NCBI GenBank assembly: GCA_022826745.1
Contig: JAJDUI010000011.1
Coordinates: forward strand, 1 to 62,799
Direction of reading: 5' to 3'
DNA: 62,799 bases
Source: Thermoanaerobaculia bacterium
Lineage (GTDB): Bacteria > Acidobacteriota > Thermoanaerobaculia > Multivoradales > Multivoraceae
Made by a program: the position numbers and the translations under genes. The notes below the pieces were generated by a model, which was not told the DNA's origin, did not search any database, and worked only from the letters and a program-made list of their open reading frames with translations. Shown one piece after another: positions 1 through 8,121 of this stretch. Position 1 is the first letter of the stretch. Every line of letters starts with the position of its first letter.

Positions 1-166
1 ACGGCCATAGACCCCCAGAAACGCCGATCCGAACCGACGGATCCGCCAAACCCGACGGACCGATCCACTCGGCTCCAATACAGCTCCGCAACTACCCCGA
101 CAACGCCGAACCGGATCACGCGGTGAAAAATGCGGGCTAGATACACGCCGCAGTCCGCTGGGTCCG

Positions 167-246
167 CTGGGTGCGCGGGTCTTCTGACCCGCTGCCGCCG
201 GAGGCGGCGTCGAATCGCGCCGGCCGTCAGGCCGGCTCCGCTTTGG
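167..246 (+). repeat. three-hairpin interspersed repeat, copy A1
   Basis: An 80-bp element made of a conserved head CTGGGTGC (167-174) and three successive hairpins. The first has a 7-bp stem GCGGGTC/GACCCGC (175-192) with loop TTCT. The second is GCCGCC-GGA-GGCGGC. The third is GCCGGCC-GTCA-GGCCGGC. A nearly identical copy lies in opposite orientation at 2893-2973. It ends just before the stop codon of the frameshifted HNH gene, so it may also serve as that gene's terminator. The rest of bases 1-248 holds no gene that I can support. Confidence 0.75.
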
Positions 247-248
247 CT

Positions 249-1168
249 TCAGGCCGCCGCCTTGAACTGCTCGAAACGCTGCGCGAGGCGGTCTGGGTCC
301 GGACGATCCTTCAGGCGCCGGGGTAGTCGAATCTTGCCACCATGCAGTTTCTTCAGGGCCTCGAGCATTGGGCCATCCCTCTGGCTCAGAAGGCGCTCGG
401 AGACATGCAGCCGATAGTCCGGGTCGACGCCAAGGAAGTGGCGGTCGAACGCGGCATGGTGAAGCTTGGAGAGCGGCACTCCGTTCTGAACGACTGGTTG
501 TCCGAGGAGCTCGTTCCTGTCCGGGATGATGTGGGCGGCGTCAAGTAGCTGCCGCTCCGGCAGTCCAGAGACAGCGCAGCGACCGTTGTAGGCCGCGATG
601 ACTGCTTCCCGAAAGGAGGTCTGATGGAGTCGCTGTTTGACAACACGCAGGGCGTACCGGCGCTCGACCCGGTCCCGAGGCGCCTCAGGCCTTGCCTGAT
701 CCAAGAGGCCGAAGACCAGCTTCGCCTTTAGTGTAGAGGCGTCCCAACCGCCTATGAAGGTCGGCATCAGCGCCTCATAGCGACCAGGCGCCACGCCGAG
801 GTGTAGATGAGCGCGATCTGCTTCTCGTAGGCCCTTCGCAACCACTGGTTCTCCGCGGCACTCGGGTTCACTCCCATGAAGGCGTAGTCCACCGTTTCGT
901 CGTTCTCGAAGATCTGGCGGTGAGCCGTCAGTTGATCGTCGTACCAGACCTTCCGACCAGGCTCAGCGAAGCGCGTACGGATCGAGAGGACGTGGTCCAT
1001 CTGCCTGGGCTTGAAGATGCCGCGCGGATTCACCAAGTGGATCTTCTGCCCCTCAAAGAAGAACCCCGCTTGAAGCATCTTTCCCGGCAGAGGACTATGC
1101 AACTGACTCAACAACCGAACATGTTCAAACGCCGCCAGACGTATCCGTGTCTCGACTTTGGGACTCAC
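249..1168 (-). pseudogene. HNH endonuclease, frameshifted
   Basis: Two overlapping frames together make one HNH-type endonuclease of about 305 residues. The N-terminal part reads from a GTG at 1168 down to about 800. The C-terminal part reads from about 830 to the stop at 249. The two join cleanly if one C is restored near 798-803: the N-terminal frame ends in ALIY and the other frame continues LGVAPGRYEAL, the usual family sequence. The C-terminal part has the HNH core (a Cys, then DAAHI, then an N..P.SKLHHAAFD segment), like the HNH_2 family. The gene starts 8 bp after the stop of the intact HNH gene upstream, so the pair looks like one operon or an old duplication. Either it is a recent pseudogene or there is a one-base sequencing error in a C run. 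The substrate is unknown. Confidence 0.8.
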
Positions 1169-1176
1169 GCGAGCAC

Positions 1177-2094
1177 CTATCCCACGAAACAGTTCTCGTT
1201 GTGCCAGGTGAGTACAGCGGGATCCGGTCTCTGTCTAGCTACCATCGGAGCCTGGATCCTTCGTCCGTGCAACGCATAGTAGTCCCTGCCGTTCTCGAAC
1301 TCCTCTCGGATGCGGCCGCTGACCTCGAAGTTCAACTCCGGCGTGACCGTTACGTAGCCAGCATCGAACAGGCTGTGGATGTCCCGCCTTAGCAGCAGGC
1401 CGTTCCGCTCCTCGTGAGTCCCACCATCTCTGTAGGGGCGAATGTGCGCAGCCTCAAGCGCCGGCAACGTGCGCTCCCGCGTCACCGCACAGCGACGTTC
1501 GTAGATATCCGTCACGAGAACGCGAAACGTCCCCTGTCCGAGACGCGGACGAATCAGTTGCGGCGCACCGAACCGGACCGCCTCTTCCGCCAGGTGCGGG
1601 ACACTCGCCCGGCTCAAGCGATCCTGGACCGACTCCCATAGGTGGAGGCCGTCTGTGTCTTCGGTGCTGTAAGTCTTGAGCGATACGATGTTCCGGGACC
1701 AGTTGGGAGCGACCATCCAGTCCGATTCCTCAAAGAAGAAGGGTTGGGTCAGGATCCGGCAGCCGATCTCGAAGTCGCGCCTGCTACCACCGCCCGGACC
1801 GCGATATCGGACGATTCTCTGCCGCATCTCTTCGGCTGACTTCGCGCCGTTTGCCTCGCCAAACGCGTGCCACGCAAGCGAGCAAGGGAGGACATTGGCG
1901 TAGGTGAAGACGCCGCCTCCCACAATCAAGTCGTGGGGCGCGTGCAGCTTAAAGAGAAACAACTCGCCGCGCCCAAGCGCCCGGAAGCCCCTCGGATTCG
2001 GAGCCCAGAAGTTGACCTCCGGCAGTTCCGGCTTTCCACGCAGCAGGTCAAACCACTGCCAGTCCGTGACGGCGACGACGAGCTTCACACCCAT
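1177..2094 (-). CDS. HNH endonuclease
   Basis: A 305-aa protein with a C-terminal HNH nuclease domain: a CAVT turn, the AAHIRPY segment holding the metal-binding His, an Asn-Gly-Leu-Leu-Leu stretch and the final His in RRDIHSLFD. Such domains cut DNA in restriction, homing or defence proteins. The N-terminal 200 residues resemble the N-terminal half that accompanies HNH_2 domains, with no other motif I recognise. I chose ATG 2094 (protein starting MGVKLVVAV); the frame stays open to 2295, but that extension is Arg-rich and unlike a domain. The next gene on the same strand, 8 bp downstream, is a second HNH gene with a frameshift. Function as a host restriction component or part of a mobile unit is an inference. 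Confidence 0.8.
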   Translation of the reverse strand: MGVKLVVAVTDWQWFDLLRGKPELPEVNFWAPNPRGFRALGRGELFLFKLHAPHDLIVGGGVFTYANVLPCSLAWHAFGEANGAKSAEEMRQRIVRYRGPGGGSRRDFEIGCRILTQPFFFEESDWMVAPNWSRNIVSLKTYSTEDTDGLHLWESVQDRLSRASVPHLAEEAVRFGAPQLIRPRLGQGTFRVLVTDIYERRCAVTRERTLPALEAAHIRPYRDGGTHEERNGLLLRRDIHSLFDAGYVTVTPELNFEVSGRIREEFENGRDYYALHGRRIQAPMVARQRPDPAVLTWHNENCFVG

Positions 2095-2425
2095 CTTCAA
2101 CCGCTCGCACCAGCCAGGGAAACGATAGTAGGGGCGGCTACCACGTCGAGTGCCAACTGTAGCAAGTTCTCTTGACGCAGCCGAACACCAGACCCGAGGA
2201 ACCACGTGATCGCCGCGTCTCCCAGCGGCTAACCCGAGCGCTGGGCTTACGAGTCGTTTGCCAACGTTGGGGGCGAGCGGCGGCAGGCGCCGCACCAGCA
2301 GGAGTTGGCGAGCAGGTCGACGTAGCGGGTCATCGACTGGGCGCTGAGCGCGAGCGTCTGCTGGGACCCTCCCCCCTCGAAGACCCTAACGACGGGTGAA
2401 CCGCGACGCCGGCCCGCCGCTGGCG
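2095..2425. other. gap without recognised gene
   Basis: About 330 bp between the HNH start and the HPF-like stop. Open frames here are short and run antisense or through Arg-rich translation. No RNA gene, clear promoter or repeat was seen. It could hold the promoter of the HNH pair. Confidence 0.4.
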
Positions 2426-2863
2426 CTACGCCCGCGCGAGTCGCCGGCCGTTGCCGCCACGCGGCCGGCCGCGGCGGCCGAGGCCGGAGGTGCGGTTAAA
2501 GGGTACCCGGCGGCGCCGAAGGTGAGCCTGGCGCTTGACGCGGCGGCGGGCGGTGGCGAACGACTGGTTGATCGCGACCGGGATGGAGGCCGCGGCCGTG
2601 CGGTGGACGACCACGTCCGGGCCCGGCAGGGCGACCTTGACCACGACGTCGAAGGTCAGGCCGCCCCGGTGATGGCGGCCGGGGCCGGCAAGGGTCACCT
2701 CGCAGTCCACGATCCGCGAGTTGAAGCGCTTCAGGGCCGCCGCTTCGGACTCGATCGACCGCTTCAGGTCATCGTTCAACGGGACGTTCTGGGTGCGTAT
2801 CCTGACCGGGAAGCTCGGCTTGGTGCTCAACGGTGGGTCCCCTCCGAAGGTAGGTGGGTTCAT
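2426..2863 (-). CDS. HPF/RaiA-like ribosome-associated protein
   Basis: A 145-aa protein whose residues of about 20-105 fit the ribosome hibernation factor / sigma-54 modulation (HPF/RaiA) fold: a first strand, a helix ending LKRFNSRI, strands VDCEVTL and LTFDVVVKVALPG, then a helix ending FATARRRVKRQ. Family members bind the 30S subunit near the decoding site and slow or protect ribosomes in stress. The C-terminus is short, Arg/Gly-rich and lacks the dimerisation domain of long HPF, so this is a short form. ATG 2863 is preferred over an upstream in-frame Met at 2896. It lies between the HNH genes and repeat copy A2. Confidence 0.75.
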   Translation of the reverse strand: MNPPTFGGDPPLSTKPSFPVRIRTQNVPLNDDLKRSIESEAAALKRFNSRIVDCEVTLAGPGRHHRGGLTFDVVVKVALPGPDVVVHRTAAASIPVAINQSFATARRRVKRQAHLRRRRVPFNRTSGLGRRGRPRGGNGRRLARA

Positions 2864-2892
2864 CGTACAACGCGGTCGCATAGAGCGGGCGG

Positions 2893-2973
2893 CCAAGGCG
2901 GAGCCGGCCTTGCGGCCGGCGCGATCTCGACGCCGCCTCCGGCGGCAGCGGGTCAGAGGACCCGCGCACCCAG
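2893..2973 (-). repeat. three-hairpin interspersed repeat, copy A2
   Basis: Inverted copy of the element at 167-246. Read on the minus strand it has the same head CTGGGTGC (2973-2966), the same GCGGGTC/GACCCGC stem with loop CTCT, the GCCGCC/GGCGGC hairpin, and the GCCGGCC/GGCCGGC hairpin with a GCAA loop. Differences between the copies fall mostly in loops and linkers. It occupies the gap between the LLM oxidoreductase stop and the HPF-like gene. Confidence 0.75.
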
Positions 2974-3005
2974 CAGAGCGGGCGGCGCTCCTGGTGTGCT
3001 CGGCT

Positions 3006-4022
3006 CTAGCCGAGCACGATCTCGGCCGCCTGCCGTAGTTCCTCCTTGCTGGCGGCGCCGACGAGGAGGGTCGTCACGTCGCTATCTTCGAAGGCCTGGA
3101 GGCGGTCCTTGATCCGTTCGGGTGGGCCGACGAGGGAGATCTCGTCGGCGAAGTCGTCGGGGACGGCGGCTACGGCTTCTTCGCGCTTGCCGGTCATGAA
3201 GAGTTCCTGGATGCGCAGGGACTCTTCTTCCCAGCCCATGCGGGCCATCAGCTCGCGGTGGAAGTTCCGGTTCTTCGCGCCCATGCCGCCGACGTAGAGG
3301 GCGAGGGACTGCTTGATCGGCAGCAGGGCTTCGGCGACGTCGTCGTGGACCCGGAGGCGGGCGCCGTAGGCGATCTCGAAGCAGTTGCTTCGGCCGGCGA
3401 GCGACTCCGCGTAGACCTTGGGCCGGTAGGGCGAGTAGTACAGCGGCAGCCAGCCGCTGCAGAGTTCGGCAGCGAGAGCGACGTTCTTCGGCCCTTCGGC
3501 GCCGAGGAAGATGGGCAGGTCGGACCGTAGCGGGTGGACGATCGAGCGGAGAGGCTTGCCGAGGCCCCACGAGCCCTCGCCGGTGTAGGGGAGCGGGTAG
3601 TGCTCGCTGTGCTGGGTTACCGGTTCCTCGCGGGCGAGGATGTTCTGGATGATCTCGATGTAGGCGCGGGTGCGGGACAGCGGCTTGGCGAAGGGCTGTC
3701 CGTACCAGCCCTCGACGACCTGGGGGCCGGAGACGCCGAGCCCCAGGATGACGCGGCCATTCGAGAGGTGGTCGAGCGTCATGGCGTGCATCGCGGTGGC
3801 GGCGGGAGTACGCGCCGAGATCTGGGCGATGCCGGTGCCGAGGCGGATCTTCGAGGTGTGGGCGCCGATCCAGGCCAGCGGCGTGAACACATCGGAACCC
3901 CACGCTTCCGCGGTGAAGACGCAGTCGTAGCCGAGCGCCTCCGCTTCGATGGCGGTTTCAAGGAAATCGGGACGCGGCCCCGCGCCCCAGTAGCCGAGTT
4001 GAAGTCCGAGCTTGAGTGCCAT
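3006..4022 (-). CDS. LLM-class (luciferase-like) F420-dependent oxidoreductase
   Basis: A 338-aa TIM-barrel oxidoreductase of the luciferase-like monooxygenase class. Seen: start MALKLGLQLGYWG, then a FTAEAWGSD segment, an IRLGTGIAQISARTP segment, the LSNGRVILGLGVSGPQVVEGW signature and a C-terminal LVGPPERIKDRL helix. These are typical of F420-dependent members, which use F420 (sometimes FMN) for hydride transfer to diverse substrates. The substrate cannot be told from sequence. ATG 4022 is chosen over an upstream GTG at 4031 because it begins the first strand. It is divergent from the aminotransferase at 4152; the 130-bp gap between them holds a copy of the hairpin repeat. Confidence 0.88.
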   Translation of the reverse strand: MALKLGLQLGYWGAGPRPDFLETAIEAEALGYDCVFTAEAWGSDVFTPLAWIGAHTSKIRLGTGIAQISARTPAATAMHAMTLDHLSNGRVILGLGVSGPQVVEGWYGQPFAKPLSRTRAYIEIIQNILAREEPVTQHSEHYPLPYTGEGSWGLGKPLRSIVHPLRSDLPIFLGAEGPKNVALAAELCSGWLPLYYSPYRPKVYAESLAGRSNCFEIAYGARLRVHDDVAEALLPIKQSLALYVGGMGAKNRNFHRELMARMGWEEESLRIQELFMTGKREEAVAAVPDDFADEISLVGPPERIKDRLQAFEDSDVTTLLVGAASKEELRQAAEIVLG

Positions 4023-4081
4023 GCGGCGCACCCTAGCGCAGCAGGATCGTCGCCGCTACGCGGCGCGTTGTCTTCCAGAAA

Positions 4082-4107
4082 GCCGGCGAGGGCGCCGGCG
4101 CACCCAG
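4082..4107 (-). repeat. head-plus-hairpin repeat, copy B1
   Basis: On the minus strand: head CTGGGTGC (4107-4100), stem GCCGGCG, loop CCCT, stem CGCCGGC (to 4082). The head, 7-bp stem length and 4-nt pyrimidine loop match the A copies, although the stem sequence differs. It lies in the divergent promoter gap between the LLM oxidoreductase and the PatB-like gene. Confidence 0.6.
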
Positions 4108-4151
4108 TGCCTGCTGCGCCAGTTCCTGGTAGCGCTTGATAGCTTGCGCCC

Positions 4152-5363
4152 GTGTCGCTGAAGGAGCAGTTCGACAACCTCCGCATCGAGGACCTGACGG
4201 CCCGCACCGGGTTCAAGTGGAGCCGCTACACGGCGAACGGCAGCGGCGTTCTGCCGGCGTGGGTGGCCGACATGGACTTTCCCGTCGCGGAGCCGATCCA
4301 GCGTGTCGTGCGGAGCCTGGTCGAGCGGTCCGACCTCGGCTACTGCGAACCGCCAGAGATCGGCGATCTGCCGGAGATCTTCGGCCGGCGGATGGAGGAG
4401 CAGCTCTGCTGGACGGTGGAGCCGGAGCGGATCCGTTTCCTGGTCAACGCGCTCCAGGGTCTGGACCTCGCGGTCCTGCTGGGCGCCGGGAAGGGCGAGG
4501 GAGTCGTGATCCAGACGCCGATCTATCCGCCCTTCCTCGAGGCGGTTTCAGGGACGGGCCGGCGACTGGTCGAGTCGCCGCTCCGCCGCGGCACCGAATC
4601 CGGATCCGGGGATGGGCGGTTCGAGATGGACCTCGACCAGTTGCGGGCGACGATCGACAGGGACACCCGCCTGTTCATGCTCTGCAACCCGCACAACCCC
4701 AGCGGTCGCGTGTGGACGCGGAGTGAACTGGAGGCTGTGGCGGAACTGGCGATCGAGCACGACCTGATCGTCCTCGCCGACGAGATCCACAACGAACTCG
4801 TGTTCCCCGGGCACGAGCACACCGTGTTCGAGACGCTCGGCCCTGAGGTCAGGGAGCGGACGATTACGATCACCTCGGCGACGAAGTCGTTCAACCTCGC
4901 CGGGCTTGAGCTCGCGCTCCTGGTGTTCGGCAGCGAGAAGCTCAGGCGGCGCTTCGACGAACTGCCTCACTTCGTTCTGGCCCATCCGGGCATTCTCGGC
5001 GTCGAGGCGGCGCGGGCGGCGTGGAGCCACGGCGGTCCCTGGCTCGAAGAAACCGTCGCCTACCTCGACGGCAACCGCGCCTACCTCACGGACTTTCTCA
5101 ACCACCGGCTGCCGGGCATCGTCCACGGGCCGCAGGAGGCGACCTACCTCTACTGGCTCGACTGCCACGGGCTCGACTTGCCGATGGATGCGTCCCGGTT
5201 CTTCCTGAAGCGGGCGAAGGTGGCGCTCAACGACGGCGCGGAGTTCGGTCCGCCGGACTCGCCGCTCGGATTCGAGTGCTGCACGCGGCTGAACTTCGCT
5301 ACCTCGCGGCCCATTCTCGAGGAGATCCTGGAGCGGATGGCGGCCGCGGTGGAGAACGCCTGA
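4152..5363 (+). CDS. PatB/MalY-family C-S lyase aminotransferase
   Basis: A 403-aa fold-type I PLP enzyme of the PatB/MalY family. These usually cleave cystathionine or cysteine S-conjugates to thiol, pyruvate and ammonia. Seen: the N-terminal LPAWVADMDFPVAEPI segment typical of this family, the CNPHNPSG signature, the DEIHNELVFPG segment with the PLP-binding Asp, the SATKSFNLAGL motif with the Schiff-base Lys, and a C-terminal RLNFAT stretch with the substrate-binding Arg. Start is GTG 4152. The stop TGA overlaps the apparent CTG start of the next gene, so the TPR protein is probably translated by coupling. Exact substrate unknown. Confidence 0.9.
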   Translation: MSLKEQFDNLRIEDLTARTGFKWSRYTANGSGVLPAWVADMDFPVAEPIQRVVRSLVERSDLGYCEPPEIGDLPEIFGRRMEEQLCWTVEPERIRFLVNALQGLDLAVLLGAGKGEGVVIQTPIYPPFLEAVSGTGRRLVESPLRRGTESGSGDGRFEMDLDQLRATIDRDTRLFMLCNPHNPSGRVWTRSELEAVAELAIEHDLIVLADEIHNELVFPGHEHTVFETLGPEVRERTITITSATKSFNLAGLELALLVFGSEKLRRRFDELPHFVLAHPGILGVEAARAAWSHGGPWLEETVAYLDGNRAYLTDFLNHRLPGIVHGPQEATYLYWLDCHGLDLPMDASRFFLKRAKVALNDGAEFGPPDSPLGFECCTRLNFATSRPILEEILERMAAAVENA

Positions 5364-6751
5364 GCGGGGGCCTCTTCGCCGGTGTTCTGCTCGCCGGGCT
5401 TCTGGCTCCGGGCGCGCCGGCGCCGGCCGCCGCACAGTCCTCGGCGGAGGCGGGTGGGGCACTTCCGGACCTCGAGTGCCTGCGCCTGATGCGCCGGGCA
5501 CGGATCGCGGAGCTGACCTCGAGACCGGCTTCGGAGATCGAGTGGCTCAAGCGGGCTCGAGCGGAGTGCAATGAGCCGACGGCGGCGCTGGTTGGCCTGC
5601 TTCGTGCCGACCGGCGCAGTCCGCTGCCCGAAGGAGAGGCGCAGGGGTACCGGCGGGAACTGGTCGCCGCCATCGACGATCCGGTCTCCGCGCCGCCGCC
5701 GGGCGTCCTGGAGTTCATTGCTCGCAGCGAGGAAGCGGACGAGACGGTGCTTCGGGCCGCTTTCGGTCTGGTCGAGCGCCGCCTGGCGGACACTGGTACG
5801 GACCGGGTTCGGCTGCTGCGCCTCAAGGCGCTGCTCGACCAGCGCCTGGGCCGGCCCGCGGCCGCGACGACGGCCCTCGTCGAACTGCGAAGCCTCGAAC
5901 CGGCAAGCGAAGAGATCTCCTGGGCGCTGTTGCGCCTGTTGATCCTCCAGCAGCGGTGGGACGCGGCCGCCGACCTGTTGGGCGAGATGGCGGAAGAGGG
6001 CGGCGCGTCCCTCCGTTCGCTCTACGCGCGGGCCCTGGCCAGGGCCGGCCGCGTGGACGAGGCGAACAGGCAGCTCGAACTCCTGGCGGAAGAGATCGAT
6101 CCGAACGACGGTCTGGCGCTCAGCGACTACGCGGCCGACGTGCTGGCGGCGGCGTGGAATCTCCGGGACTCCGGCCGTTTTGAGGACGCGGAAGCGTTGT
6201 TCCGGCTCGCGGAGACTCACGCCCCGGCACGGAGCTGGGCCACGGTCGAGGCTCGGGCAGCGCTCGTCCACCTGTACGGCACGGCGGAGGAGCGGGCCGC
6301 CCACGAGCAGGCCGCGGCGAATCGCTGGCAGTACGTCACGGATCCCCAGTCGCTACTGAACGAAGGCGCCAACCAGTTGAGCGCCGGAAACTTCGACCAG
6401 GCCATCGAGCTGTTGAAGCGCGCCGCGGAGGAGTTGGGGCACTTCGAGGCAGTCTGGTACAACCTCGGCTTCGCGGCCTATCGGGCCGAGCGCTGGGAAG
6501 AGGCGTTCGAGGCTCTCGACCGGGCCGCCGAGCTGAACGATCAGCGGGCCGACAACTTCTTCTTCAGCGGTCTGGCGCTGATCGAACTCGAGCGCTGGGA
6601 CGAGGCGATTCCGCGGCTCCTGCGGACGGTCGAACTCGATCCGCAACGGCGGCTCGCTCACTACAACCTGTGGGTTTGCTACCGCGTGCTCGGCCGCGCG
6701 GCGGAAGCGGCTCGCCACCAGGCCGCGTACGACGCGCTGGGCGAGCGATAG
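5360..6751 (+). CDS. secreted TPR-repeat protein, apparent CTG start
   Basis: A protein of about 463 aa with a signal-peptide-like N-terminus (LFAGVLLAGLLAPG, cleavage likely after AAAQ) and helical TPR repeats, clearest in the C-terminal half (NFDQAIELLKRAAEEL, RWEEAFEALDRAAEL, RWDEAIPRLLRTVELDP). TPRs mediate protein-protein contacts, here probably in the periplasm. No ATG, GTG or TTG lies in frame between the end of the preceding gene and ATG 5489, which is past the signal peptide. The only start that keeps the signal peptide is CTG 5360, overlapping the TGA of the upstream gene as CTGA. If that is wrong the gene begins at 5489. Binding partner unknown. Confidence 0.75.
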   Translation: MSGGLFAGVLLAGLLAPGAPAPAAAQSSAEAGGALPDLECLRLMRRARIAELTSRPASEIEWLKRARAECNEPTAALVGLLRADRRSPLPEGEAQGYRRELVAAIDDPVSAPPPGVLEFIARSEEADETVLRAAFGLVERRLADTGTDRVRLLRLKALLDQRLGRPAAATTALVELRSLEPASEEISWALLRLLILQQRWDAAADLLGEMAEEGGASLRSLYARALARAGRVDEANRQLELLAEEIDPNDGLALSDYAADVLAAAWNLRDSGRFEDAEALFRLAETHAPARSWATVEARAALVHLYGTAEERAAHEQAAANRWQYVTDPQSLLNEGANQLSAGNFDQAIELLKRAAEELGHFEAVWYNLGFAAYRAERWEEAFEALDRAAELNDQRADNFFFSGLALIELERWDEAIPRLLRTVELDPQRRLAHYNLWVCYRVLGRAAEAARHQAAYDALGER

Positions 6752-6756
6752 CGGCG

Positions 6757-8121
6757 TTACAGGCCCCGCACGTAGCGCTCGAATTCGGCCTGGATCTCCG
6801 CCGGCGTGGTCTGGAACACAGCCTCGAGGGCGTCCCGGCTGGGGTAGCCCTCGGCCAGGTAGAGCAGCATCCTGGCGAAGGACTGCGCGCTTTCCCAGTC
6901 TTCCCGGCCGTGCTGCAGGAAGTGGGTCAGGAGCCACGAGAAGCCGTAGTAGTGCTGCGCTCGCTCGCCGTAGAACGTGTCGGCGCCGGCTTCCATCAGG
7001 TCGGCGATCCCGGGCGCCTCCCCTTTCCGCAGCGCGGATCGGGCTTCTTCCAGGTTCCAGGTCGTCAGGCTCTGCAACCGCACGGGTCCCCTGCCGGCGT
7101 GCGAGATCGCGTACCGCCCGCGATCGACCGCGCCCGGAATGAGCGTGCCCCGCTCGATCTTCGAGTTGCCGATGTACTCGGCCATGCCCTCCTCGGCCCA
7201 TCGCGGCAGGTCCGACCCGGGCCCCGTCAGGTACGTGTCGCTGAAGGCGTGAAACGCCTCGTGGAGCATCGTGTGCAGCAGTTCATCGAAGTACCGGACT
7301 TCCTGGTGAAAGGCCAGCAGGCCCGGGGAATGGTAGAAGCCGGCGCCGGGAAGCCGGCCCCCGAGCTCCTCCTGAAGTCGGTGGAGGCTGTCGCGGCTGC
7401 GGAACAGGTAGACGACGACCCTGAAGCGGGCCGGCAGCGGCTCGATGTGCGGATCGAACAGGTCGTGAAGGATTCCGAACACGGCCTCCATGTTTCCGGC
7501 CAGGATGTCGACCGTCGACTCGTCGTCCGCGTCGCTGATCAGGATGAAGCGTTCCGTTTCCCGGCGTCTTCTGTGCTCGCGGTCGATGTACTTCTCGGCG
7601 ACCTCGATCGTCCGGTTCAGGATCCTGACCCGTTCCCCGAGGGTCGCCTGCGGCATCGGACTCGGGAGGGCCCCGGCCGACACCAGGACATCGAGTTGCG
7701 GATCGAAACGCCTGCGGGTCGGTGCGTTCCGCTCCTCTTCGGGGCTCTGGAACTTCATCCTCCACGACAGCGTCGAGGCGACGGCGTTGCCCTCGTCGTC
7801 GCGGGCCGGGCCGTAGCGCCAGCCGCCGACGCTGCGCTCGACCTGGAACCGGAGGAGGTCGTCGAACTCGGATGAGGGTTCGATGGCGAGGACCTCGACC
7901 CGCGATACGGCCCCGGCGGCGTCGATCTCGACCCGGACCTCCACCTCCGGATCGATGCCGCTGCCCGCCAGCTCGTGGGGCACCAGGAGCTGGTAGCTGC
8001 GGATCGCTACCGGACCGGTGGCGATCTGCGCGGCCGGGTCCTGGGCAGCGGCTCCGCCAGCTGTCAGGAATCCAAGGGCGGTAATCGAGGCGAGCTTTCC
8101 GAAACGTCGGAGACGGGCCAC
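6757..8121 (-). CDS. gluzincin-type metallopeptidase with TonB-C-like N-terminal domain
   Basis: A 454-aa protein starting at GTG 8121, with a signal peptide (ALGFLTAGGAAAQ). Residues of about 40-125 resemble the TonB C-terminal fold seen in energy-transducer-like proteins (VEVRVEIDAAGAVSRVEVL, then GGWRYGPARDDEGNAV). The C-terminal half is a zinc peptidase: H287-E-A-F-H291 within LLHTMLHEAFHAF, and W308-A-E-E-G-M-A-E, where E311 is the likely third ligand, as in the MA-clan collagenase/DUF1570-like group. It should act in the periplasm. It overlaps the upstream hypothetical gene by 58 bp on the same strand. Catalytic activity is inferred from the motif; the role of the TonB-like domain is unknown. 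Confidence 0.75.
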   Translation of the reverse strand: MARLRRFGKLASITALGFLTAGGAAAQDPAAQIATGPVAIRSYQLLVPHELAGSGIDPEVEVRVEIDAAGAVSRVEVLAIEPSSEFDDLLRFQVERSVGGWRYGPARDDEGNAVASTLSWRMKFQSPEEERNAPTRRRFDPQLDVLVSAGALPSPMPQATLGERVRILNRTIEVAEKYIDREHRRRRETERFILISDADDESTVDILAGNMEAVFGILHDLFDPHIEPLPARFRVVVYLFRSRDSLHRLQEELGGRLPGAGFYHSPGLLAFHQEVRYFDELLHTMLHEAFHAFSDTYLTGPGSDLPRWAEEGMAEYIGNSKIERGTLIPGAVDRGRYAISHAGRGPVRLQSLTTWNLEEARSALRKGEAPGIADLMEAGADTFYGERAQHYYGFSWLLTHFLQHGREDWESAQSFARMLLYLAEGYPSRDALEAVFQTTPAEIQAEFERYVRGL

